A stretch of 43,630 bases of DNA from Flavobacteriales bacterium (GTDB lineage: Bacteria > Bacteroidota > Bacteroidia > UBA10329), in assembly GCA_021741155.1 (NCBI GenBank), contig JAIOYP010000034.1, forward strand, positions 1-43,630, given 5' to 3'. Within the stretch, counting starts at the first letter, position 1. Every line of letters begins with the position of its first letter. The notes below the pieces were generated by a model that was not told the origin of the DNA, made no database searches, and was given only the letters and a program-made list of their open reading frames with translations. The position numbers were made by a program, and so were the translations under genes. Below, one piece after another: positions 30,930-39,037 of the stretch.

Positions 30930-31835
30930 TTAGAAAAGAAAGTGGCCAATTCCTGTGTCGGGAATTGGAATGCCATTGTCTAATACCGTCCGAGCCAATA
31001 CAACTATAATTAGGAATGCGGTTGCAGCAACTAACGGCCAGTTGCTCTTTAATTCGGGCTGTCTTCTTATTAAAAGACGGGATTTCATTGATGCGAAACT
31101 AATACTCATTAAACTTATTGCGAGGCAACCGAAAAAAAGAAAGTTCGGAACTAGGTTTTTCGGAAAGGTGAAAACGGTAATCATTCCAGCACCAACAAGT
31201 GCAGGAGTGACGATATAATAAATCACGAATTTTTTTCGGTAGTCCGGTGTGTCAATTTGGTAAATTGAACTTGCTGTTTGAAGAAATGGTTTGGAAAAAA
31301 GAACCGATGTAACTAGGCATATTAGAATGCCAATCATAGCTAGTCCGGTTTCACCGGCTCCCTTCCAATAATCATAGGCTGTGAAAATTGCCAACTCCAT
31401 TCCTTTTGAATCTAAATCTCTGAACTGGAAGTTTCGCGCAAAGAGAATTCCGAGCATCCGTTGAGCCAAAATGATGAACGACACAAGACTCAACCAAATG
31501 AAGGTAAGCCTGAGTGCTAGCGCGGTCTTTTTCAAGGTAAGGTAAAGGAGGTAAAAACCAATACCAGTTGTCGCCATTACAAATGCTCCTATTGTAAAAG
31601 TGATTTTTACGCAGCGTGGATACCACGCATCGTTATTGTCGAATGAGATGGTATCAAAAAACAGTATGGGTTTTAGACCAAAATGAGCCGCAGTAACAGC
31701 AGTGGCAAAATCGTAGAGTATGTAGAGTATGAGGTACGATGACGCAAACAATAGAGCCGAACCTATTATCAGAAACCACCTCGGCTTGTTCTTTTGTTTG
31801 AGTATTACCGATTCTTCGGTCAGGAACTCATCCAT
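30930..31835 (-). CDS. Multi-pass membrane protein, unknown
   Basis: A 301-residue protein with about seven hydrophobic segments (starting near 21, 73, 105, 160, 205, 231, 272). An extended loop (about 50-70) follows the first segment and has acidic and aromatic residues (FFDTISFDNNDAWYPRC). I recognise no family motif. It lies 12 bp downstream of uvrD on the same strand, so the two may be co-transcribed, although no functional link is suggested. Confidence 0.7.
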   Translation of the reverse strand: MDEFLTEESVILKQKNKPRWFLIIGSALLFASSYLILYILYDFATAVTAAHFGLKPILFFDTISFDNNDAWYPRCVKITFTIGAFVMATTGIGFYLLYLTLKKTALALRLTFIWLSLVSFIILAQRMLGILFARNFQFRDLDSKGMELAIFTAYDYWKGAGETGLAMIGILICLVTSVLFSKPFLQTASSIYQIDTPDYRKKFVIYYIVTPALVGAGMITVFTFPKNLVPNFLFFGCLAISLMSISFASMKSRLLIRRQPELKSNWPLVAATAFLIIVVLARTVLDNGIPIPDTGIGHFLF

Positions 31836-31847
31836 TACGGATGTTGC

Positions 31848-34190
31848 TTACTGTTTTGCCTTACCGACAATTCTGAGTTTGGCAAACTTCAGCAACAAAT
31901 GTTTGTTGCCAGCTCCTTGAAACGTCACAGTTGCTTTGATGTTCGGGGCTTCGCCATCCATAGCAACAATTTCTCCTTTTCCGAATTTGTCATGAATAAC
32001 TTCGGTGCCAATGGTCATACGAGAAAGGTGATCGCTTGTGCCATCGCCCGTGTCCAGTTCTCCTGGCTCGCGGCTGTCATCATACTTTGTGAGATTTCTG
32101 GATCTTAAGTCTACTCGTGTCACTTTTTCCGGATTGTTGTTTGTTGTATTGAATTGAGCCTTTCTTGCCCAAGGGGACGAAGGTATGGAATTATTATTTG
32201 AGGTTGGGTTTGAGTGGGTTACGTCTAAGTGTTTTTCCGGAATTTCCTCAATAAATCTGCTTGGCTCACTATGTACCAGATTGCCCCATCTGAATCTGCT
32301 TACGGCATAACTTAGACTTACTTTCTTCTCAGCCCTAGTTAAGGCCACGTAAAACAATCGCCTTTCTTCTTCAAGGTCAGGCCTAGAACTCAAAGAAAGC
32401 TGAGATGGGAAAAGATTCTCCTCTAATCCTACTATATATACATAGGGGAATTCCAATCCTTTAGATGCGTGAATGGTCATTAATGAAACTTTGTTCCGAT
32501 TCTCAGGATCGTTGTCCTTGTCGGCATCAGTAAGAAGGGCAATGTCGGCTGTGAATTTGTCTAGAGTCTTCGGCTCTGGTTCAGTCACCACTTCATCTTC
32601 AGCCGGAACATCTTCAACAAATTCCTTTAATCCATTCAAAAGTTCCTGAATATTCTCATAGCGACTTACGCCCTCAGGCGACTTGTCTGCATGAAGATCA
32701 TGCAATAGTCCAGAAGAAGAAGCAATTGTTGAACCTAACTCATACGCGTCACATTTAGGCAACGCCACTTGAAAGCTGCGAATCATATTTGTGAACCCAG
32801 CTAGTTTGCCTGCGGTTCCTGCATTGAATTGGGAATTAATAATTAGCGGATCACTTATGATTGACCAAAGGTCTTTGCCCCAATCGTTTCCGAGCACAAT
32901 AATCTTATCAATTGTGGTGCTCCCGATTCCTCGTGCAGGATAATTGATGATACGTTTCAGTGCTTCCTCATCTTGCGGGTTGATAGCCATTCTGAAATAC
33001 GCCACCAAATCCTTTATTTCTTTACGTTGGTAGAAACTCTGACCTCCATAAATACGATAAGGAAGGTTCATTTTTCGCAAAGCCTCCTCAATTGAGCGTG
33101 ATTGGGCATTGGTACGATAGAGAATTGCGAAATCCTTTTCGGTTACCTGCTCGTTCATTTTCGTTTCAAAAATGGACCGAGCTACAGACATACCTTCTTC
33201 GTTGTCGGTGAGATTTCTAATTACAGGAATCTTTTCGCCATCATCATTACTTGTCCAAACCGTCTTTTTTAGCCTGTCCTGATTGTGTTCAATTACATTA
33301 TTGGCAGCAGCTACAATATGCTTGGTAGAGCGGTAATTCTGTTCTAGTTTGAACGTTTTAACATCAGGATAATCCTTTTTGAAATTGAGGATATTCTCAA
33401 TGTTTGCACCACGGAAAGCGTAAATAGATTGAGCATCGTCACCTACCACACAGATGTTCTCGAACTTGGCGGCCAATCGCTTTACAATAAGGTATTGGGA
33501 GTAGTTCGTGTCCTGATACTCGTCTACCATGATACACTTGAAGCGGTTCTGATATTTGTTCAATACATCAGGAAAATCGCGAAGCACCACGTTTGTCCAA
33601 TACAACAAATCATCAAAATCCATCGCCCCAGATTTAAATAGGCGGTCGGAATACTTCTTATACACAATTCCCATTTTGGGTTTGGCACTCATCCTATCTT
33701 CAGTAATGAGTTCGTCATTTCGCAGATACTCGTTTGCAGAAATGAGATTCGTTTTGGCAGCTGAGATTCTGTTCAATACTAGGCCCGGTTTGTAGGTCTT
33801 GTCATCTAAGCCTTCCTCCTTTAGAATGGCTTTGATGAGATTTTTGGAATCTGCCGTGTCGTAAATTGTGAAGTTTGATGGATAGCCGATTCGTTCACTT
33901 TCAAACCGTAGAATTTTAGCAAATACAGAGTGGAAGGTGCCCATCCAAATGTTCCGTGCTTCACGCCCAACCATTGCCTCAATCCTTGTCCGCATTTCCT
34001 TAGCAGCCTTATTGGTAAAGGTCAGTGCTAGAATATTGAACGGGTCAACTCCATTATTAATAAGATGTGCTACCCGATAGGTGAGAACCCTCGTTTTTCC
34101 CGAGCCAGCTCCAGCAATAATCATTACAGGACCTTCAATCTGTTCTACAGCTTTGCGCTGCTCTTCATTCAATTCGTCTAAATAGCTCAT
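31848..34190 (-). CDS. uvrD: UvrD/PcrA-type superfamily I DNA helicase
   Basis: A 780-residue 3'-5' helicase. Motif I AGAGSGKT (26-33), motif Ia LTFTNKAAKEM, motif II MVDEYQDTN, motif III VVGDDAQSIYAFRGA, motif IV LEQNYRS, motif V VSLMTIHASKGLEF, motif VI FYVALTRAEKK are all present, and a PcrA-like C-terminal Tudor-type segment (GEIVAMDGEAPNIKATVTFQ). It acts in nucleotide-excision and mismatch repair and removes RecA filaments. Length and motif set are typical. Confidence 0.96.
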   Translation of the reverse strand: MSYLDELNEEQRKAVEQIEGPVMIIAGAGSGKTRVLTYRVAHLINNGVDPFNILALTFTNKAAKEMRTRIEAMVGREARNIWMGTFHSVFAKILRFESERIGYPSNFTIYDTADSKNLIKAILKEEGLDDKTYKPGLVLNRISAAKTNLISANEYLRNDELITEDRMSAKPKMGIVYKKYSDRLFKSGAMDFDDLLYWTNVVLRDFPDVLNKYQNRFKCIMVDEYQDTNYSQYLIVKRLAAKFENICVVGDDAQSIYAFRGANIENILNFKKDYPDVKTFKLEQNYRSTKHIVAAANNVIEHNQDRLKKTVWTSNDDGEKIPVIRNLTDNEEGMSVARSIFETKMNEQVTEKDFAILYRTNAQSRSIEEALRKMNLPYRIYGGQSFYQRKEIKDLVAYFRMAINPQDEEALKRIINYPARGIGSTTIDKIIVLGNDWGKDLWSIISDPLIINSQFNAGTAGKLAGFTNMIRSFQVALPKCDAYELGSTIASSSGLLHDLHADKSPEGVSRYENIQELLNGLKEFVEDVPAEDEVVTEPEPKTLDKFTADIALLTDADKDNDPENRNKVSLMTIHASKGLEFPYVYIVGLEENLFPSQLSLSSRPDLEEERRLFYVALTRAEKKVSLSYAVSRFRWGNLVHSEPSRFIEEIPEKHLDVTHSNPTSNNNSIPSSPWARKAQFNTTNNNPEKVTRVDLRSRNLTKYDDSREPGELDTGDGTSDHLSRMTIGTEVIHDKFGKGEIVAMDGEAPNIKATVTFQGAGNKHLLLKFAKLRIVGKAKQ

Positions 34191-34197
34191 ACGGATG

Positions 34198-34205
34198 CAA
34201 ATTTA
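34198..34205 (-). promoter_or_regulatory. Candidate -7 box of uvrD
   Basis: The minus strand reads TAAATTTG followed by C, a perfect TAnnTTTG, 7 bp before the uvrD ATG. A TTTG lies 25 bp further upstream (34231-34234), two bases more than usual. The transcript would be almost leaderless. Confidence 0.5.
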
Positions 34206-34307
34206 GGAATCGTTGAGAGCTCATTGATACCAAACATGTCGAAAATCATACGGTTTTCAACACGTTTGACCCAAAGTAAGGGAAGTGTCTCATCTTTCTA
34301 AAAATTA

Positions 34308-34315
34308 TAGCTTTG
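34308..34315 (+). promoter_or_regulatory. Candidate -7 box of the adhesin gene
   Basis: TAGCTTTG followed by CC, a match to TAnnTTTG, 44 bp before the ATG at 34360. No TTG at the right distance for -33. Confidence 0.4.
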
Positions 34316-34359
34316 CCTTTTGTGTCACAACCCTATAAATAGGTGTTTTATTTCAATCC

Positions 34360-37300
34360 ATGAGAAAAATTTATCTCTTCGCGTTCTTCATCCTCTTTTT
34401 TGTTGGAACTGCTAGTAAAGTCGCTGCTCAATGCGGTACTACTCCAATAACGGGAGACCTTATCATTTCTGCTAATACTTCCCTTTCGGGAGTCTATAAT
34501 ATCACAGGGCTTTTTAGAGTAGAACCTGGTGTTGTGGTAACGGTTACACCATATTCTTCAGGTGGTTGCGGAGAGCTAACCATCAATGCTGCCGATATAG
34601 AAGTTATTGGAGACATCATTGGTGATGCAGCGGGTTATCTTGGTGGTTCAGGAGGAGCCGGTGCTTCGGCAGGAAGCAATGTGGGAGCCTTAACAGGTTG
34701 TCTTGACAAGGATAATTGTTTGGTAATTAGTGTGAATGGAGGTGCAGCTGGATCAGCTGGATCTGGCCCTGGTTCTGGTATTTCTGGTGTCGCTGGTACC
34801 CTAGGAATGGGGCCAAAACAAACCTGTCAGAATTTTGGTGACACCTATGGATTTGTTGGCGGTGCTGGCGGTGCTGGAGGTGCTGGTGGTGGTTCTTATG
34901 GAGGCGTTGCTGGATTAGGAGGTGTTGGTGGTAATGGAGCTGCATATAATTCAGGAAATTTCTCTGGCATGAGTCTTTCTAGTTGCTCAAGCGCTTCGGC
35001 TGGAACAGGAGGTGCTGGTGGTACTTTGGGTACTGCGTATGGTACAACGGCAGGAACGGATATTGCTCTTGGTTCAGGAGGCGCTGGTGCTGGTGGTGGT
35101 GGTAAAAGTGCGTCTAATGGTGCCGTTGGATTGGCTGGCGGCTCCGGTGGAGGTTTGGTTGCATTGTATGCCAGCGGTCACTTGACAGTTGCAGGAAACA
35201 TTTCGGTGAACGGCCAAGTTGGTGGAGCAGGAGGTGCTGGTGGAGCAGGTGGAACAACAACGGATTGCTGTTCTGATGCATGTAATGAGTGTGGAGAACG
35301 TACTTTTTCCTCTGGCGCTGGAGGCGGTGGTGGTTCTGGTGGTGGCTCAGGTGGTGGAATTCTTTTGAAAGCACAAGGAGTGTCTACAATTACAGGAACT
35401 CTACGAGCTATAGGTGGCAACGGAGGAACTGGAGGAACTGGCGGTGCCGGACATAATGGTTGTACTTACAGTAACTTCTTTTGCGGAAGCAATAGTGGAA
35501 ACTCCAATGCAGGAGCAGCCGGAGCGCTTGGCGGAGGAGCTTCTGGTGGTCGTATCAAGATATTTCAAAACCCTTGTCAGTCTAACGTTATCAGTGCAAG
35601 TATCCTATATAATGGAGGAAACGGTTTTGGCGGAGCAGCAACAACAGGAACATATTACCTTGGGGATATAGCAGGTATTGTTGCGCCTACTGCAACATCA
35701 TCAGCTGATAGCGTCAGTTGCTTTGGTCTTTCTGATGGGTCAGCTAGCGTGGTGGTAAGTGGAGGACTTGCTCCTTTTACCTATTCATGGTCTCCAATTG
35801 GAGGAAGCGCTGCAACGGCTTCAAACTTGCCAGCTGGTTCGTATGATGTAACTGTAGTTGATGCCAACATGTGTGAAGTGGTGGAAACGGTTGTTGTTCC
35901 ACAACCAGATACGTTGACAGCTCAAGTATTCGGAATTATTGATGCAGATTGCTACTCATTCAGTACTGGTGAAGCTTCTGCAATGGGTCTTGGTGGAACA
36001 TCACCTTATTCCTATCTATGGAATGACCCACAAACACAGATTACATCAACAGCAACCAATCTACCTAACGGTTCTTGGATTGTTGAGATAACAGATTATA
36101 ACGGTTGCGTAGCAACAGACACGGCAGTTATCGGACAGCCACAACCATTCTCTGCTTCAGTAGCAGTTGGTCAGCAGGTTACTTGCTTCGGACAAGCAAA
36201 CGGACAGGCAACGGTAACTGCAAATGGAATCGGTCTGACTTACGCTTGGAATGACCCTGCCACGCAGACAACTGCTACAGCTTCAAACCTTGCAGCAGGT
36301 AGCTATAACGTGACGGTTTTTTCATCACAAACATGTGATACAACGTTGACCGTGGTCATTACAGAGCCAGCTTTGCTTACTGTATTAGCAGTTCAGAATC
36401 AGCAGGTATCTTGTAATGGAGGTAGCAACGGTATTGCACTAGCGAGTGGTGTTGGTGGAACCGCGCCATTTACCTACCAATGGGATGACTCTAACCTTCA
36501 GACAACTGCAAGTGCAACTGGGCTTACCGCAGGAACATATAATGTGATTGTTACTGATGCTAACCTTTGTACGGCTAATGGCACAGTTACTATTGCGCAA
36601 GCACCAGCGATGTCCGTTGCAGTTAATATTGATAGTGCTAGTTGTAATGGCTCTTCAGACGCGAGCATCATGGCCATTGTTTCTGGAGGAACTCCTGGTT
36701 ACACGTATTCTTGGAATCCGAATGCTGTATCTGGCAATCCATTGACGGGAATTGCGGCTGGTTCGTACTCCTTAACAGTTACAGATGCTAACAACTGTAC
36801 GGCTGAGCTTCAGAATATCCTCGTTCAGCAACCACTTCCAATCGTATTGTCGCTTGTTCAGCAACAGAACGTGAGCTGTAATGGAGCTTCTGATGGACAG
36901 GCGTTGATAAGCGCTTTGGGTGGAACCCCTAGCTACACGTATTCTTGGAATGACCCAACAAACCAATCTACGGCATTGGCTGGTGGTCTGCCTCCTGGAA
37001 CGTATGCTGTTGTGGTTACTGATGCCAACGGTTGCACGGCACAATGGCAGAATGTAAATATCACAGAGCCTGCTGCGCTTTTGGTTAGCGTTACTTCGGT
37101 TACTCCAATTACATGCGATTATTCTGAAGATGGTGTTGCTGAGACGCAAGTAACAGGCGGAACATTGCCTTACGGTTACGCATGGAGCGACCCAAGCGGT
37201 CAAACAGGAAGCACAGCTATTGATTTGGGTGCAGGTACCTTTACAGTTACTGTAACAGATGCCCACGGATGTACGGCACAGGCACAGGCAATCATCGACC

Positions 37301-37887
37301 CGCCAGTGACTGCCTTGACGGCTGATTTCAGCCTAAGCCCAGAAACAGGTCTTCAGCCTTTGGATATTACCGTTACGAACCTTTCGCAAGGCGGAACGGC
37401 TTACGAGTGGATTTTTGGAGATGGAAATATCTTTACCACATTCAATACTGATCCGTTCCAGTACCTGTATGCTGATTCTGGAATGTTTACGTTAACGCTT
37501 GTGGCTTACAATGATGTAACGGGATGTTCAGACACTATGAGACTGGAGAACGGAATCTACGTAGAGCCAACTTCTTTCATCCGTGTACCTAACGTAATTA
37601 CACCTAACGGTGACGGAATTAACGATATGTTCCCAATCGATCCTATCCAAAACAATTTCTTCCCATTTGATATTAGAAACATTTACGATTTCAAAGGAGA
37701 GATTTACAACCGTTGGGGAGAGAAGGTTTACGATTGGACACAACCACTTGCAGGTTGGGACGGTCGCACAACAAGCGGTTTGAACCTCGTAAACGGCACT
37801 TACTTCTTCGTTATCACCGCCAAAGGTGTGGATGGTGATAGCGTTACTAAGTATGAGTTTAAAGGAGATGTGATGCTTATCAAGTAA
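34360..37887 (+). CDS. SprB-repeat, glycine-rich cell-surface adhesin with gliding-type C-terminal domain
   Basis: A 1175-residue exported protein. Signal peptide 1-24 (ending KVAAQ); a glycine-rich region about 88-425 built of GGAGG/GGxGG triplets, with a Cys-rich knot (TDCCSDACNECG); seven SprB-type repeats of about 82 residues (about 450-985), each starting SCNG or TCxx and containing GGTxPYTYSW and AGTYxVTVTDANGC; a PKD domain (DFSLSPETGLQPLDITVTNL) about 988-1065; and a C-terminal gliding-motility-associated domain (VITPNGDGINDMFPI) that is a T9SS type B signal. It should be moved to the cell surface by T9SS and may serve in adhesion or gliding, as SprB does. A hairpin terminator follows. 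Confidence 0.92.
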   Translation: MRKIYLFAFFILFFVGTASKVAAQCGTTPITGDLIISANTSLSGVYNITGLFRVEPGVVVTVTPYSSGGCGELTINAADIEVIGDIIGDAAGYLGGSGGAGASAGSNVGALTGCLDKDNCLVISVNGGAAGSAGSGPGSGISGVAGTLGMGPKQTCQNFGDTYGFVGGAGGAGGAGGGSYGGVAGLGGVGGNGAAYNSGNFSGMSLSSCSSASAGTGGAGGTLGTAYGTTAGTDIALGSGGAGAGGGGKSASNGAVGLAGGSGGGLVALYASGHLTVAGNISVNGQVGGAGGAGGAGGTTTDCCSDACNECGERTFSSGAGGGGGSGGGSGGGILLKAQGVSTITGTLRAIGGNGGTGGTGGAGHNGCTYSNFFCGSNSGNSNAGAAGALGGGASGGRIKIFQNPCQSNVISASILYNGGNGFGGAATTGTYYLGDIAGIVAPTATSSADSVSCFGLSDGSASVVVSGGLAPFTYSWSPIGGSAATASNLPAGSYDVTVVDANMCEVVETVVVPQPDTLTAQVFGIIDADCYSFSTGEASAMGLGGTSPYSYLWNDPQTQITSTATNLPNGSWIVEITDYNGCVATDTAVIGQPQPFSASVAVGQQVTCFGQANGQATVTANGIGLTYAWNDPATQTTATASNLAAGSYNVTVFSSQTCDTTLTVVITEPALLTVLAVQNQQVSCNGGSNGIALASGVGGTAPFTYQWDDSNLQTTASATGLTAGTYNVIVTDANLCTANGTVTIAQAPAMSVAVNIDSASCNGSSDASIMAIVSGGTPGYTYSWNPNAVSGNPLTGIAAGSYSLTVTDANNCTAELQNILVQQPLPIVLSLVQQQNVSCNGASDGQALISALGGTPSYTYSWNDPTNQSTALAGGLPPGTYAVVVTDANGCTAQWQNVNITEPAALLVSVTSVTPITCDYSEDGVAETQVTGGTLPYGYAWSDPSGQTGSTAIDLGAGTFTVTVTDAHGCTAQAQAIIDPPVTALTADFSLSPETGLQPLDITVTNLSQGGTAYEWIFGDGNIFTTFNTDPFQYLYADSGMFTLTLVAYNDVTGCSDTMRLENGIYVEPTSFIRVPNVITPNGDGINDMFPIDPIQNNFFPFDIRNIYDFKGEIYNRWGEKVYDWTQPLAGWDGRTTSGLNLVNGTYFFVITAKGVDGDSVTKYEFKGDVMLIK
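34640..35560 (+). repeat. Glycine-rich coding repeat (GGTGGTGCTGG pattern)
   Basis: In this part of the adhesin gene GGN codons dominate, giving runs such as GGAGGAGGGS and GGAGGGGGSGGGSGGG. The DNA is therefore a near-tandem array of GGTGCTGGTGG-like units, prone to slippage and to misassembly. It contrasts with the flanking SprB region, which is Thr/Ser-rich. Confidence 0.7.
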
Positions 37888-37909
37888 GCCGCCCTTACTA
37901 ATATGAAAT

Positions 37910-37941
37910 GAAAGATTCCGCTTGCGGGATCTTTCTGTTTT
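37910..37941 (+). terminator. Terminator of the adhesin gene
   Basis: A stem GAAAGAT-CCGC / GCGG-ATCTTTC with a 2-base loop TT, followed by TGTTTT. It lies 23 bp after the adhesin stop. The convergent hepT gene ends 16 bp further on, so the hairpin can work in both directions. A related copy is at 38763-38793. Confidence 0.8.
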
Positions 37942-37956
37942 AGACTTTCTTAATTA

Positions 37957-38307
37957 TTAGTTGTTCTGGTCGTTTTCCGACATCAGCTTTTGGGTCTGAG
38001 CTTTCAGTTTGGGAAGGTCGTTGGTCACGATACCCCAAATGAGTCCATCGTCAACCTTATCGTAGCCATGGATAACCCAATTTCGCAAACTGACAATTCT
38101 TTTGGCATTATCAATCGGAAATTCCTTTTCCAATTTAAGTATTCGGTTGGTGGCTTCGCCTATTATTTCCAACTCACGCTCAACTGCTCTGCGAAGCTGC
38201 TTGTTTTTGAGATAGTCATTGAAGTTCCGTTGCTCGCCAACATATTCTTCAATGGAAACGATGGCTTCCATAATGTCGTGCAGATATGACCGTACCTTAT
38301 GCTGCAT
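37957..38307 (-). CDS. hepT: HepT-like toxin (DUF86 / HEPN ribonuclease)
   Basis: A 116-residue all-helical HEPN protein. The R-x4-H-x-Y motif is complete: R75, H80, Y82 (RNWVIHGY), with the upstream EIIGEATNRILK. HepT is a ribonuclease toxin that is silenced when its partner MntA adds AMP to the Tyr of this motif. Its start overlaps the mntA stop by 11 bp. The pair sits immediately after the adhesin terminator. Confidence 0.93.
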   Translation of the reverse strand: MQHKVRSYLHDIMEAIVSIEEYVGEQRNFNDYLKNKQLRRAVERELEIIGEATNRILKLEKEFPIDNAKRIVSLRNWVIHGYDKVDDGLIWGIVTNDLPKLKAQTQKLMSENDQNN

Positions 38308-38608
38308 AAAGTAGTTGCTTGGTCTCCTCCACGCTTTGGATGAAATACGGATTGGAAAGAGAATTCACCGTGAGCAGATCAATGGGTCTGCCAAACAATT
38401 GCTCTAGCTTCTCGTGTAGTTCAAAGTAATGGTCAGTGTAGCGGTCCAAAGGAATATCCTTAAAGGCAACCAAGAAATCAATATCGCTCTCTGTATTCTG
38501 ATTACCTGTGGCGTAAGACCCGAACACGTACAGCAAACTTACCTCATGTGCCTTGCAAAGGTCATTCAGTTCTTGAGAATATTCTGAAAGAAGGGTCTTG
38601 GTCAACAT
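38297..38608 (-). CDS. mntA: MntA-like minimal nucleotidyltransferase antitoxin
   Basis: A protein of about 103 residues from the ATG at 38608 (the frame is also open from ATGs at 38626 and 38644). The nucleotidyltransferase motif FGSYATG with SDIDFLV, that is G30-S31-x10-D42-x-D44, is intact, so it should bind ATP and AMPylate HepT. The start at 38608 gives the usual spacing of about 30 residues to the GS motif, and a TAAATTTG box is at 38615-38622, so translation from the near-leaderless mRNA is plausible. It precedes hepT with an 11 bp overlap. Confidence 0.9.
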   Translation of the reverse strand: MLTKTLLSEYSQELNDLCKAHEVSLLYVFGSYATGNQNTESDIDFLVAFKDIPLDRYTDHYFELHEKLEQLFGRPIDLLTVNSLSNPYFIQSVEETKQLLYAA

Positions 38609-38614
38609 TTGATA

Positions 38615-38622
38615 CAAATTTA
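38615..38622 (-). promoter_or_regulatory. Candidate -7 box of the mntA-hepT module
   Basis: The minus strand reads TAAATTTG, a perfect TAnnTTTG, directly before the ATG at 38608. It would give a leaderless transcript if the start is right. No -33 TTG was found. Confidence 0.4.
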
Positions 38623-38638
38623 GCATGAAATGAGAACT

Positions 38639-38740
38639 ATGCATCGCTGGCTAAGTTGGTATCCTATCACCGCCAAAGGTGTTGATGGCGATAAAGAGAC
38701 CAAATATGAGTTTAAGGGAGATGTGATGCTTATCAAGTAA
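38639..38740 (+). pseudogene. Fragment of a second adhesin gene: last 24 codons plus terminator
   Basis: Positions 38666-38740 encode ITAKGVDGDKETKYEFKGDV-MLIK and a stop, against ITAKGVDGDSVTKYEFKGDV-MLIK at the end of the 1175-residue adhesin. The match goes on past the stop (GCCGCCCTTACTAATATGAA) and into the terminator, about 130 bp in all (37812-37941 and 38665-38793). Base differences are mostly silent, so this was once a functional coding end, not a recent copy. An ATG at 38639 opens the frame but gives only 33 residues with no domain. The MntA/HepT pair lies exactly between the two copies. Confidence 0.85.
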
Positions 38741-38762
38741 GCCGCCCTTACTAATATGAAAT

Positions 38763-38793
38763 GAAAGATCCCGCAAGCGGGACCTTTTTTTGT
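38763..38793 (+). terminator. Second copy of the adhesin terminator
   Basis: GAAAGATCCCGC-AA-GCGGGACCTTTTTTT: same position relative to the duplicated stop as 37910-37941, but with the loop AA in place of TT and a stronger T-tract. The 245 bp after it (to 39037) hold no gene or clear signal. Confidence 0.8.
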
Positions 38794-39037
38794 TCTGACG
38801 GTGTGAACGAGGTGTTTTTTTTTGCCTCCCAAAAGAGTTCCGAAATTCAGCGAAATTTCTATGATTTAGCTTTACGCGCAGTAAAATCCATTGTAATATC
38901 CTGAAAAAGTTTGTCAAAAAGTTTCAAAACTGGTTTTCACCTTCGTTGCGGATAGATTCTAATGATAGAAGTGCAGCAATCACTACTTGCAAAAGCGCGA
39001 AACATTGTAGTATTTCATCGAAGAAATTTTATACAAC

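Noticed and set aside
36772..37266. Minus-strand open frame of 164 codons inside the adhesin
   Set aside because: Antisense shadow of the SprB repeats; no domain and no start signal.
34640..37310. Possible CRISPR array or tandem satellite
   Set aside because: The periodicity is in coding triplets and 82-residue protein repeats; there are no identical direct repeats with unique spacers.
38791..39037. Possible tRNA or small RNA in the gap after the second terminator
   Set aside because: No cloverleaf, terminator or promoter pair could be recognised by eye.
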